NCBI GenBank assembly: GCA_011009095.1
Contig: VTPC01090428.1
Coordinates: 112,171 to 176,170 of the forward strand
Source of the DNA: Ignelater luminosus
Taxonomy: Eukaryota > Arthropoda > Insecta > Coleoptera > Elateridae
Length of the DNA stretch: 64,000 nt
Direction of reading: 5' to 3'
Shown: piece by piece, positions 9,490 through 20,090 of the stretch
Layout of the letters: each line of letters starts with the position of its first letter
Numbering within the stretch: position 1 is the stretch's first letter
The notes under the pieces: model-generated
Told to the model about the DNA's origin: nothing
What the model saw: only the letters and a program-made list of their open reading frames with translations
Database searches by the model: none
Translations under genes and position numbers: made by a program

Positions 9490-10901
9490 TCTTACATACC
9501 TCTGCTAGCTGAATCCTTTTGAATTTCATCTATGTAACTGAGAAAAGTCACATTTACCCAATGTAATCTTTCACATGTACATAAGCTACCTTTGGGTAAT
9601 AATATTGTCCGACTGTCCGCAATGGGGTCTGGAAAATGTTCTAAGATGAGAAAGGTGTTAAATAACACTACAAGAGAATGAACAGACAGCGCACGCACGA
9701 CCCTGAGCCGGACGACCATGTAGTGTTGACAGCTTATTTGATATCTTCCTCGGTAACTGGAACCCAAAGGTCCTCATCTTTTCGTTCAGTAATAAAGACC
9801 TCATCATCCGGCGACGGCCGGCTAAACAGGCTTTTGTACTTGATCTCGGCTTCTAGAATGTCTTTGCGTTCATCATTAGATATCAGAGTTTTATTCTCAA
9901 TGATGCAATTTGCCGAGTCCTTACGGTTCTTCTTATACATCGCTTGAATAATCTTTTAACGATGTCTCCTCTTGCTTTTCTCGTTCCTGCCCTTAGTAGC
10001 GATCTGTTCTGGAGCTTTTCTTAGTTTTTTAACCCTTCCTTCAAGGAAGGTCTGCATCATACAGCTTGCTGCGGTTTTGAGATCCACTTTGTCGCCTGGG
10101 GTGATAGTCGTTAAGGCTTCAAAGATTCCCTCTTCCCCTATGCTCCAGTCGTCGCGCTGCCTTTTATAGCCCAGTAGAAATCTCGTGGTTGCGCGGGCGG
10201 AGGAGGCAGTAACGGGGTCTCGTTCCCGGGAGGAGTGACTCCGGACACCGAAACGTTTATAAATGTTTTCGTTACGAATCATCTCTGGATTATCGTCAGT
10301 GTCTGCCAAAACAGACAAATTGGACAGCGGACGCGGTGGAAAACTAGGTTTATTCAGTCCACTGAGTCTAGGTAACGGGCTGAGATGAATAACCGTGGAG
10401 TTACTACGATCTCTAGATGATTTTATAACGTTGCACGGAAGATACAGTCAGGCCGTCGATAGTATTGGTGTCCTACATCGCAGGAGCACTAGCCAGCCGC
10501 CAGCTCACGTCAATCAACTTGCGGTAGATGGTAATTAGACGACAAAACTGGATCCCATCGCGGCTTCGTCCCGAAAATTGTTTTACTGAAAACTCTACTT
10601 GCCTTTTGTACGCCACCTCTAGATCAACCACTTTCACAAGTTGTTCATGCGTCCATCTAGTGGATGGTATTCCTCTCGTTGGGTTCTCTGCCTGACGTGC
10701 CAGATCCTCGTTATAGTAAATTAGGTGTGCGCGCTTAAGTGTTGGCACAGGGCAAATGTTATCGTCCACTGAGTTCTCACCACGGTAGTATTCCCTGCAC
10801 TTGCTGTTAGGGCCGTGCCTCAAATGGGAAATCCTTTTCGCATGTACAACGAACCATGTCTTATAAGAATGGGGATGTGGAGGGTGTTGGCAATCCACCA
10901 A
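9490..10901 (-). pseudogene. R2-like LINE, N-terminal DNA-binding region and start of reverse transcriptase
   Basis: Read on the minus strand from 10901. A zinc-finger-like segment (WFVVHAKRISHLRHGPN..) resembles the C2H2 finger of R2 elements. Next comes a Myb-like segment, RWTHEQLVKVVDLEVAYK ... GRSRDGIQFCR (about 10700-10530), matching the R2 pattern W+.EE...+..+E ... GR+.+AI+..R. A long linker follows (10470-9950). Then RPSPDDEVFITERKDEDLWV leads into LFNTFLILEHFPDPIADSRT-ILLPK and WVNVTFLSYID (about 9700-9520), which is the opening of an R2-type reverse transcriptase (LLP+ .. RPIT.SSY). The palm and endonuclease are absent. Stops separate the three frames. R2 normally targets 28S rRNA genes; no rRNA sequence is seen here. 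Confidence 0.65.
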
Positions 10902-10919
10902 TAAAATATTTATTAGATA

Positions 10920-12170
10920 ATGAAACCTCGACTCAAAAAGCCCACCACATCATACCTTGTTATGTTTCGTTCAACTAGTGGTATGGGGTTCCACGAAGAC
11001 CTGATGAAAGTTTATTGCCTCCGTAAAGAAGCCTAAAAGAGCGCAGAAAGTAGCCTACCGACTTATCCGTTGGCAAACTAAAAAAGCTACCAACGTTCCG
11101 GACTTTCTTGAAGAAGAAGCGTCAGCTAGGCAAATGGGTCAGGTTCAAGCACTTTCACCTTGTCTTGTCGCTTTCTACAGGCAGAAGGCTAGATTCGTAC
11201 TGAATCGGAGCAAAACGCAACCAGGAAAACCCCGGGGTAATAGCTGTATTTCCAGAAAATCCAGAGACTGGATCCCTGAAAGTTGAAGATGGGAAAACTC
11301 CCCGTAAACGACGGATACAGAACACACACAGTTTAAACCATATATACCAGATAATCCCAATAGTCTAACATGGAACAGCGATATGGAGACACAGATTGCA
11401 GATGCAATGGGGCGGCTACACGAGCTATCATCAGATCACACAAATCAAGCAGCAAAGGTCATCGCAAGCACACCTCCCTTGCATATTTTACAACAGCTGA
11501 CTATAAAGGGGAGCTGGTGACAACCAAAGAGTTTTCAAGCCAACTTGGCAAGCCACCAGCAATAGAAAGGTTACCTACAGATTTCTACTAAAAGTTGCCA
11601 CTACCCTTGCAACCCAGCCATGGAGAGTTCATTTACAAATTACATAAAATGGTGAGATAACTCCGAGCATAAGATTTATATCTGCTCTGCCTATGAAGAG
11701 CCGCGAGAATATCCCAGCAACACACCCTAATTAGCCGCCGATCTTGAAGCCCTGTCAAATCCGAAACCAGTCGTTGCAGAGCTACTAGCAAAATTCAAAC
11801 CCATAAAGCACCCACTGCCATCTGTTGCCAAACCTAACAGAAACTGACCCTGGAAACAGAAAAAAGAAGACGTCTCATTAGCCCGATAGCCAATATGGAT
11901 CCCAATACAGCCTCAGCCACCAAATGACCAGGAGGGAAAGCACTAAAGACATCTCCCTGGATGATTCGGTGACAAGCCAAGCAGACGACCAAACAATGGC
12001 AGTGAAAAAGTTAAAGAGTGATAAATAAAGAGAAGTACAGCAGCCAAGCAAAGAACAAAATGAAATAGGATTTGCAAAACTAAACAGTGCCAAGAGATAA
12101 GACAGAAATATCGTGAGATCAATAAGCAAAGGCATCTCGATCGATTATGAAACTAGAACAGTTTGTCTTC
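10920..12170 (+). pseudogene. Unrecognised coding-like stretch, possibly a retroelement ORF1/gag remnant
   Basis: From about 11035 a plus-strand frame stays open for over 100 codons (KRAQKVAYRLIRWQTKKATN, then DFLEEEASARQMGQVQAL), followed after a frame change by METQIADAMGRLHELSSDHT and HILQQLTIKGSW, then stop-riddled proline/lysine-rich text to about 12100. The composition is less AT-rich than its surroundings, and the glutamine- and alanine-rich helices would suit an ORF1 or gag protein. No zinc knuckle, RRM or other named motif is visible. It lies between a minus-strand R2-like piece and a plus-strand mariner, so it may be a third element. Identity unknown. Confidence 0.3.
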
Positions 12171-12199
12171 TCTTATTAATTTTGTGTACAAATGTCAAA

Positions 12200-12780
12200 T
12201 CTTGACATGACAAATTTTGACACAAGAACAGAAAAAGTTTCCTCTAGACAACAACCAAATGGTGAATTGCAGTTTTTATATTGCTGTTTGCCGTATGGAG
12301 TCTATCCAAAGATTTTGAAATGCATTTTTAAATGCAAACCAGTTCAGAAAACAATTAATGCGAACCGTAAACCGTTTTAGAGAGGCAGGATCAATAAGCA
12401 ATAAACGGAAGAGTGGAGCCTCGTATTAATATCAATGGGATGGTGAACAATGCCAGAAACTTAATTCAGGATAAATCAATAAGGAGGGTAGCACAATTAT
12501 TGGATATGAGTTATAGAACTTGTTGAAATATTCTACGAGGAGACCTTGAATAACTGTATCCTTATAAATTACAAATTTATCAGGAGTTGTTACCAGCTGA
12601 TTATAATAAATGGGTAGTATATTGTCAGTGGTTTAGAGATAACCTCAACGATGACAATTTGATGGATGTGACATTTTTATCGGACGAGGTTTGGTTCCAC
12701 CTTGATACACCGACAACCTACATTGTCATAGAGAGTCGAGGTTATATGCCTTGAAACTAGGAGTGTAGGTAGCAACGTCG
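12200..12780 (+). pseudogene. mariner remnant 2, N-terminal and catalytic part
   Basis: In shifting frames: QFRKQLMRTVNRFREAGSI (about 12340-12400, the HTH end), SNKRKSGA, then VNNARNLIQDKSIRRVAQLL and DMSYRTC stop NILRGDL (second HTH, about 12440-12550). Next come LQIYQELLPADYNKWVVYCQ WFRDNL and DVTFLSDEVWFHLDTP (about 12560-12715). SDEVWFHL carries the first catalytic aspartate and matches F.DEAWF.L.GY of the insect mariner group with the N-terminal HTH. The text breaks off near 12760 at GYMP stop and resumes at about 13250, with the second catalytic region lost. It is a different copy from remnants 1 and 3. Confidence 0.8.
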
Positions 12781-13245
12781 AGAAGGAGAATCAATAGGCC
12801 AATCTTCTTTAATTGAAATCTTAACTCTGATATAGAAATGAGATTCTTGAACTTTTCATTAATGTTGTAATGTTCTTTTTATATAAAACGTTTATTTATA
12901 TTTAATAATATTTATTTTTACTTAGTTTATTACAATTTATTTTCAGTATTTATTTACACTAACTTATTTATTTATTTATGCACAGAAGAATTTATTTATT
13001 ACTATTTAACATTTATTTCGTTTGTGACTACTACCTGATTGACTGTAGAACTGCCTTCTGCTCGGTCAACGCAACCTTATATTCGTTTCCGCGTGGTTCT
13101 TGATGAGCCCAGAAAGTTCGCGTTCCTTCTGGAACATTTGACGGTGGAAGGTTCTCGATAGTTCGAGATTTCTCCGGCACATTCGACCAGCTTGTTCGAG
13201 AGTGTTCGGGATTTTTTCTAGAATATTCTAGGAGTGGTGCGTTAC
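12780..13245. mobile_element. Insertion splitting mariner remnant 2; carries heat-shock-element-like sites
   Basis: This segment separates two parts of one transposase and has no frame of its own. Its first 250 bases are very AT-rich; the last 165 are mixed. Candidate ends are TGTAGGTAGC (about 12763) and GCGTTACA (about 13246), which would give an LTR-like TGT...ACA outline, but no target duplication is visible, and about 90 codons of transposase are missing at the junction. Two heat-shock-element-like clusters lie in it (see separate entry). It could be a solo LTR or a short DNA element. Confidence 0.4.
13216..13228. promoter_or_regulatory. Perfect three-part heat shock element
   Basis: TTCTAGAATATTC gives three alternating TTC/GAA units with exact 2-bp spacing (TTC 13216-13218, GAA 13221-13223, TTC 13226-13228), the consensus for trimeric HSF binding. 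A second, near-perfect site lies at 13137-13149 (TTCTGGAACATTT). Both are inside the segment that interrupts mariner remnant 2. Binding and function are inferred from consensus only. Confidence 0.4.
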
Positions 13246-13249
13246 AATA

Positions 13250-13507
13250 TGCTGCACGATGACGAAATTGGATTACGCAACAATGAACTACCTAAGAGAA
13301 GTTTTTGATGACAGGCCTATAAGTGCAAATCGTTTTCCGTCCAGGTCTTGTGATCGTACCTCTTTGGATTATTTTATGTTTTCCTATCTAAAAGATTCAA
13401 TCTTCAAAGATCGTATCTTAATTATAGATGATTTGCGACAGAAAAGTTTACAGAAATGTCAGAGTATGAAGAAACCTGTAGATCTTTGTATCAATACAAA
13501 TGGATAG
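13250..13507 (+). pseudogene. mariner remnant 2, C-terminal part
   Basis: The open frame from 13259 reads LDYATMNYLREVFDDRPISA, then FPSRSCDRTSLDYFMFSYLK DSIF and IIDDLRQKSLQKCQSM. This matches the end of mariner transposases: HYA..VRNYL...F..R.I, then RSPDLTPLDFFLWGYLKD.VF and DDL+..I. The third catalytic region SPDLTPLD has become SCDRTSLD. It continues the protein that stops at 12780 and is colinear with it, so the two pieces were one gene before the insertion. Confidence 0.8.
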
Positions 13508-13509
13508 AA

Positions 13510-16500
13510 TTTCCAACAGTTCAACAGTTTTTGTAACGATGCTTTGTTAGTTTGATATGATTAGATTGTTTAAGATATTCATTTAAAATTAAAATAAAAA
13601 CGTCAATGTTTCAATCATAGAAGTACGTTTTACTGTTGAAAAACTACCGAGCGAGATGCCGTTACTTTATTGATCTCACGATAGCTATAGTTAAGGTAGT
13701 TCAGTTAAATAAGAGTCAATAAGCAAAGATTAGACCAAATCAAAAAGTAATGTAGAAGTGAGGGTGTATAAAGAAACTGCAAAATGCAATATAAGTTGTA
13801 GGAAAGCAAATAATGGACCCGGTTGGGTTTCTTTTTTTTAGCAATAAAAGTATTAAGTTTGGGAATTGAGGATGGAAAAATTCTATTCTTAGTGAGTCGT
13901 CGCAGCTTTGCTTCGCATAAGAAAATTAAACAAAAGGGAACTCTTTTTTAAAAGGATGGAGTCAGGATGTTTAGTGCAGCCGTTTGGACACCAGCCATTT
14001 GGACGCAAAGTTGTTAAGATGAGGAGCAGTCGTTTGGACAAAATACAAAAATTTGTAATTCTCTTTCCTTTTAATAAATTTCCAAATTATTTTTCCCATT
14101 TTGTTCCGATCTAATTGACCTTAGTAGTAAACAAAATATCGTGAAATGTTACACATGTTGGAATTCATATACCTTTTCATTGAATAATAAAATAATATTT
14201 ACCTCGAAGCATTGAATTTCATCTGGCAATTGTAAATGTTACTATGGAGGTCAAACTTAGGATTATTATTGCTGATCATTTGACGAGTATTTTCTTGTAT
14301 TTTAACAACACCGATATAAAAGAAAATAAAACAAATATTTTGAGTCTTGCGCCTGAACAATCTTGCATCTTAACCTTATTATTTTATAAACCCTAACAAA
14401 TAGATTCTTAATTTTACATTGAAATGCTAGTGCAGTTAGCTTAGTGGTTTGAAACTAATTTTTACAGTTTCATGTTTCAGGAATTCTTTCGTTAGCTCAT
14501 AATTGGCGTGAACCTTTTCCTCAGAGATTAGAAACTCCCCGCGTTTAATAAATTCAGTATTTTTATTTAGACGAATATTTTAGTTCCTTGTTTGTCTAAA
14601 CCCTACGATTGTTTGGTCATTTTGATTTTTATAAAACCCTGAATATTAAAACCAAGCGAAAGGTCAAAAGGACCGTTACTTCTATATCAAAAGTTTCTGT
14701 TCAAAAATAAATAAAGAGAAACAGAAACAAAAAATACCTAATTGGAAATAAACGTAGGCGTTTTCAGGAAAATTGAAATACATTCTTTATAACGTAATTT
14801 TGTACATGAGTTACATTTTTTGCTTTCTCTTTAGAGGGGAACAAAACACACGGTAAACCGATAAAACTATTATCTTTTCCCAAACAGTATTTTTTCCGAA
14901 AGTTTCAAAGCCATTACGCTATAAATGTGACAATAAAAATATTGTGAACAAAGTAATAGTCACGGGCGAACCAAATTGAATTTTCATTTTATTATGCATA
15001 AGGGGAAATCTGGGTAAGCAAAGTAGCAGCATCAGGGTGTAGGATACTCAATCTGCATAGACGTTTTGTGTCTTCCTAGTGACAACGCGGTCATGATTGA
15101 TAGACTCATGCGAATCGACTGTGCCACAAAAAATAACAATTTCTAGCCGCGTTATTTATAACGGCGGATATATAAATTGACAGCGAGCCATAAAAAAGAC
15201 AGCATAATAGAAGAAAATGCGATATTTGTAGCGGATGCGCTTCCTCCGGAGCCTTTTCCATCTGCGAATTCGCGTTTCTCTGGAGAGTCATGCGTGCATC
15301 TAATATCAGTGAGTAAATTCGACGATAAAAAGCGAAGATTATACATTGTTACGTCGTTTGTCCGGAGTTTGTACGTTAGGTGTTCTGTTACCCCGCTTGT
15401 TACTGAACGCGAACGCCGTTATGGCTCCGGAGGAACAATCTGACTCTAACAATGCTCGTAATTGATAGCAATAAGCGACAGTCGCTAACAAGGGACATGC
15501 GACACTCAATTTGTAGTTTTGTTCTCTCTCGCGACCGCTCAAAGAGAGATGGCCTTATTAGTTGAATACGCGATGTCTCTATTTGTCACAAACCCCCCGT
15601 GGCGTCAATTATGCCCTACATAATTAGAACCATTCGAAAATTGCGTGTGTCTAAACTAGTAGGTACATAACGAAATACAGTCATTGAAATATCACTGCCA
15701 CCTACACGCCCACAAGATCTACGTTGAAATGCTTTCAAAGCACTGTTTTGCGTATGCAAATGACCCTATACGAAATATTTATTTAAAATTATTCATCGAA
15801 TATGTTCAAATACCATTTATACCTATGTATGCTCGGTATCGATTATTGGTACAACATGAATTGACTGAAATGTCCCTGCCCTCGAATATTAGTGCAAACT
15901 ACTATTGCATATGCGCGGGATGTGAGAATGACCGACAAACAATAATTTTGTGCTTTGAATAAAATCTCACTAAATTGGTCTTCTAACTTATGGTTTACCA
16001 GGGATTTAAGTATCACTAGTATACATAATCTTGTTAAAGAAACAGTTATACACGCATTTATTCTACGCTTTCATTCTCAAGTAATTTTATTTCCTTGAAG
16101 AGCTTCGTGGTTCACTATCAAGTATGAATTTTTTAAACCAAGTAGAGCGTGATATGATTGAACGTTGTATTCGATATGATAAGAATGATTTCAACGATAT
16201 ATCGACCATCATGACTATAGGTCCTTTATTTTTCTAAATAAACAATTGTTTGCATGATTAGTTATGTTAAATCCAAATCTAAAAGAGAAAAACACCCACA
16301 AGCTTTTATATTGCAAAATAACCAGTCAAGGTTAAAAATATTTTTTTTTCATGAGACCACAGCTAACTACACTGAAAAGAATTAGTATATAGATATTAGA
16401 AAGAAGACTATAATCTCGATAGTCTCAAAAGCTCATTAATATTTGTCCAATGAACAATTCGCGTTGCTAATACAATGAACAGAAGTTAATTACATTAATA

Positions 16501-16800
16501 AATTTGTTTTTATTGTAATGATCACAATTCATAAGCGCAATTAATGTATTAATTAAATTAATAACTACTTTCATTAATATTATCAACTGATTATTACGTG
16601 AATGTAATATTTTACATTGAGATAATAAATTTGTTCAATACATTTGTGCAAAAATTTATACTGGCGTTATAAATTTATTAATTATATTAAACTAAAACCT
16701 TACATTTAGATAATAATTAGTTCATTTCATTTACGATTAACTGTGCATTTATATTATACGCTTTTATTATATTCATACACTACTGATCTGAAGAAGAAAT
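13510..16800. other. AT-rich intergenic stretch, no gene recognised
   Basis: No known protein is seen. Three short CGTTTGGACA-like repeats lie at 13981, 13995 and 14031. At 15100-15560 the base composition is less AT-rich, with an ATATATAAA box near 15167, a GCGTTATTTATAACGGCG hairpin just before it and an 88-codon open frame at 15177-15443 of unknown identity; this patch could be a solo LTR or a promoter. A second unassigned open frame of 92 codons lies at 15684-15962. Confidence 0.4.
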
Positions 16801-16803
16801 ATA

Positions 16804-17190
16804 TACACTGCTTAACAAATGAAGTGGTACACTTAGAATTTGAGTCTACTCAAGTTAATTATTCCTTCACTTTAATAATTCAAAATTTACTAGTTTTCTC
16901 AATACTTTAGTAGGAGTGTGCACTACGGGGTGATAACCAAAATTTGCCCTTTTTAATGATATTCTAACGGCTGTAACTTGACTGACAAAAATGATCTAAA
17001 CTTCACTTTTACTATGTATAACACTTTTAGAAAACGCATGTTGAAGTCTGTCATGGAGCATATTGTTACGAAGAAATTAAAGAATCTTAGAAAACTTGTA
17101 TCATTGAAAATGGTTAACCTCTTCACAAGCTGCGCTGCATTTAGATAAACCAGAAGTATAAGTGTACCACTTCACTTGCTGAGAAGTGTA
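16804..17190. mobile_element. Tc1/mariner-type MITE, 387 bp, with TIRs of about 32 bp
   Basis: The left end reads TACACTGCTTAACAAATGAA then GTGGTACACTTA. The right end, read on the other strand, is TACACTTCTCAGCAAGTGAA then GTGGTACACTTA. The inverted repeats match at most positions over about 32 bp, and the element is flanked by TA on both sides, as expected of Tc1/mariner elements that duplicate a TA. The interior is AT-rich and non-coding, so it is a non-autonomous element that needs a transposase in trans. Neither mariner remnant nearby shows these ends. Confidence 0.8.
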
Positions 17191-17258
17191 TATTTTAGCT
17201 TTGAGTCTTCGTTTGGAAAACAAGATAATGAACAGTAAAAGGTACACAGAGGCTGCGT

Positions 17259-17516
17259 TCAAGATTGACCTCCAACAGAATTATCTGAAAGCCTACACAT
17301 AGAAAAGTCACTCGTAGCTAAAAGTTGCAATATGACCCCCTTTTCTCTCTTTCTTTTATGTTTCAGATTCCCAGGAGTAAATACAAATGAGAAATCCATA
17401 ATTACTTCGTTAAAAGTCGTGCTTCTTATTTTAAAATCGGCCATTACATTAGATAAGCCAATTCCTGCCAATCCATTTGCATTTGCCGCAATAGTTCCTG
17501 ACTCAACCTCGATCAC
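17259..17516 (-). CDS. Possible exon or gene fragment, unassigned
   Basis: On the minus strand a frame from about 17537 (FFRKETVIEVESGTIAANAN, then GLAGIGLSNVMADFKIRSTT and FSFVFTPGNL) looks like a secreted lipid-binding fold of the Takeout/JHBP type (G+S...V..F......+.F....P), but the resemblance is weak. The plus strand is also open here (17332-17640) and begins after a good acceptor-like sequence, a pyrimidine tract ending TTTATGTTTCAG at 17365. I cannot decide the strand. If real, this would be the only host-like coding piece in the window. No further exons were found. Confidence 0.2.
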   Translation of the reverse strand: MIEVESGTIAANANGLAGIGLSNVMADFKIRSTTFNEVIMDFSFVFTPGNLKHKRKREKGVILQLLATSDFSMCRLSDNSVGGQS

Positions 17517-17639
17517 TGTCTCCTTTCGAAAGAATGCAATTTACAAATGTTCAAATCTTGACACAAAGATCATAGTTCTGCCTACTCTCTCAAACTGTTT
17601 TGGAGATCAAAATGTATTTCAATCAGCAACTGCTTATTA

Positions 17640-18400
17640 ATTCAAATCCACGGTTTACACATTTCTAATTTTTGGAAACCTTATAGGATTTATTCAGTAA
17701 TGTCATGCGTTGATATTCTTTTACTAACCTTCAGTTCAGGAACTGCAGTTTGACATACCACCACGGCTCCAAACACATACAGATCGTCTGTAAGCTTCAC
17801 CACCATTGCCGACTGTAATACTGTAACGACCACTGCTTGCATGCTCCAAGTGAGTAGTTGTGGGCCGTCTGCTGTGTAAGCCCTCGATCCATTCGTTCAT
17901 TACCAAATTTAATCCTCCTAGTTTAGAAAATTCTTTTCTTGTTTTTGGCGATCGAATCTACCTTTTTAATCTAACAGCGACTTTCACGGACACCATATGT
18001 AGGAGAGACCTAGGAAACTTTTGACACTGGAAGACATTGGACATGTTCTTATCTCGCGCCCTTTTAACATTAGGGTAATCTGCTTCTGTTAGCAGACGCT
18101 CCTTTTAATACTTATAACAGGCGGTGACATCATGGTGGCGTGTCTGGTTGTAAGTTCATGTCAATAACTGGGAAACATTGCTGTAAGAATTCTCAATTCA
18201 AGGTACGTAGGTATTGTAAAATATATTTTATTGCTTTTATTAATACTCTTTTGAGCACCTTCTATACTGGTTTCTTCCTGGCTTCTCTTATTTGTTTACA
18301 AGACATTTCATGGTTATTAAATTCTTTCACACCTGGGAGATCTTGGACAGGTGTATAAAGTCTCCCAGGTGTTATTGCATGCTTTTAGTAAAACCGGTTT
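17640..18400. other. Spacer, no gene recognised
   Basis: Mixed composition with short open frames only. The last part (about 18140-18400) may be the 5' untranslated region or terminal repeat of the pogo element that follows; I could not fix an inverted repeat. Confidence 0.4.
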
Positions 18401-20090
18401 GTAGTTGTTCACTTGCCCGACAGTGGGACTCGACAAATACCCGTAAAGCCATCAAAGCAGTGTTACAAATCAAACTATCAATAAGAAACGCCGCTAAAAA
18501 GTTTGGAAAAAAGAAATCTCGCTTGAACTTAGTGAAGAGAGTCCGAGAAGACGGGATCGATAAAGTTGCATTAGCCCCTGATTTCAAAACATCTGCAGTA
18601 TTTCCAGCGGAAATGTTAAATTCCTCGATGGAAAACATCCTAAAATTTTTGTTCATGTTTTATGGGTCACCACACGCCTAGCATGTGAGTTCGCCATGGC
18701 CAACAAGCTGCAAGTTCTCAAGTTCTGGACTAAATGTAAAATGACTGGAAAAAGACACCGATCACTTTTGATTCGAACACCAGAGTTAACAAGCTTAGCT
18801 AGGATGACATGCTAGCATAATATTGGAGTTTTCTTCGACAAACTGAAACAAGTCTTGGAGAGCTACAAATTTACAGCTGGCGAGATTTTAAATCTAGACA
18901 AAACATGAGTTTCTACGGTGTTAAAAGTCCAAAAGGTTTTAAGAAAAAAAAGCACTAAACAGGTGGACCAGATAGCTTCAAAAGAAAGGGGGGGAAATGT
19001 GCCTCGAGTTGGAATCATTTCCACCATTGGTAATGCCCTCCTGCCCAAGGGTTAGGTACAATGCAAGCCGATTAATGACAGGTACTTCCACAGGCTCATT
19101 GGCGCTTGTGCATAACGGTTAGATGACCTCGGAAAATCTCCTTCAAGTGCTCGCCTTTTTCCAAAAAAATACGCTTTGCAGTAAGGACCACCCCATTTTA
19201 CTTATTATGGACAATCATGAGTCAGGTCTCAGCGTCGAAACTCCTGACTTTGCAAAAAAAAATTGAATGGTGGTGTTAACTTTACCACCCCAAACGTCTA
19301 ACAACTTGCAGTCCCTAGACAAGACTGTCTTCGGCCCATTCAAAAAAATTGCTGCCAGCAGTATTAATTTCTGGTTATTAGAAAACCCAAATCAAACCAT
19401 AAGAATTTTTGCATTGCCTAAAACTTGCAGCTTGGTATGAAACAGGCTGTTTCCTCCCAAAACATAAAATCAGGTTTCCGTGCAACTGAAATTTCACCTT
19501 TTGACCCTGACATATTTAAAAATATGGACTTCAGGTTCTCTTTTGTTTCTGACCGTGAAACTTATCCAGTAGCATCTATTAGTGCTGCTGAATCTATTTA
19601 CGCCAGCGTCGCTACAGTCAGCACGACCTATCACTCTGCTCAAGCGACACGAGTTAGCCTTCAAGAGGGCAACTTTCCAATGGCCGAGACTTCAACCGCT
19701 GCTATTCCAGCTCAACTTAGTTAGAAAAGTAGGATAATAGACTTAGTTTTGCCACGTACGTCCATCGCCAAAAAGAAAGGCATTGAAAGAGTCAAGTCGA
19801 GGACGTCCAAAAGGAAAGTGTATGATTGTCACCAATACACCTGAGAAGATGCTAATTAAGGAGAAAAAGAAAAAAAGATGCCGATTAAGCGGAGGTTATT
19901 TGAAGCGAAATCTTCTTCTTCCAAGGAGCAGGACAATTTTAGTGTCCAGAGTGAAAATTCTGAAATTGACTGGACTGGAAAAAGCACTGACAATGAGGAA
20001 CCAGAAGAAGGAAATAAAGACTTCGCGTTTCTAAATTTTGGAGATTGGGTAGCAGTTGCATACAATTTTACAGTTTATATCTAGAGATAC
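18400..20090 (+). pseudogene. pogo-like transposase (CENP-B/jerky type), nearly full length, broken
   Basis: The whole protein order is visible. An N-terminal psq-type HTH lies at about 18420-18540 (STNTRKAIKAVLQIKLSIRN AAKKFGKKK). A CENP-B-like middle follows with stops. The DDE core runs from about 18890: KSKRF.KKALN, GEMCLELESFPPLVMP, GWMTSE-like text at about 19115, then HPILLIMDNHESGLSVETPD (19190-19250), LTLPPQTSNNLQSLDKTVFG PF (19280-19340), NPNQTIRIFALPK and a tail with GFRATEISPFDPDIF (19470-19520). The carboxyl end is acidic/serine-rich (SSSKEQDNFSVQSENSE, 19935-19970) and closes with LNFGDWVAVAYNF near 20080. Length fits a complete pogo/Tigger-like protein, but there are many stops and at least four frameshifts. 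Cut-and-paste transposition would be its original role. Confidence 0.88.

Noticed and set aside
14425..14520. tRNA-like A box (TAGCTTAGTGGTT)
   Set aside because: No B box (GGTTCGANTCC) follows at a suitable distance and no cloverleaf can be drawn.
15100..15560. Solo LTR or promoter with an ATATATAAA box
   Set aside because: No TG..CA ends, target duplication or second copy was seen; mentioned only in the spacer entry.
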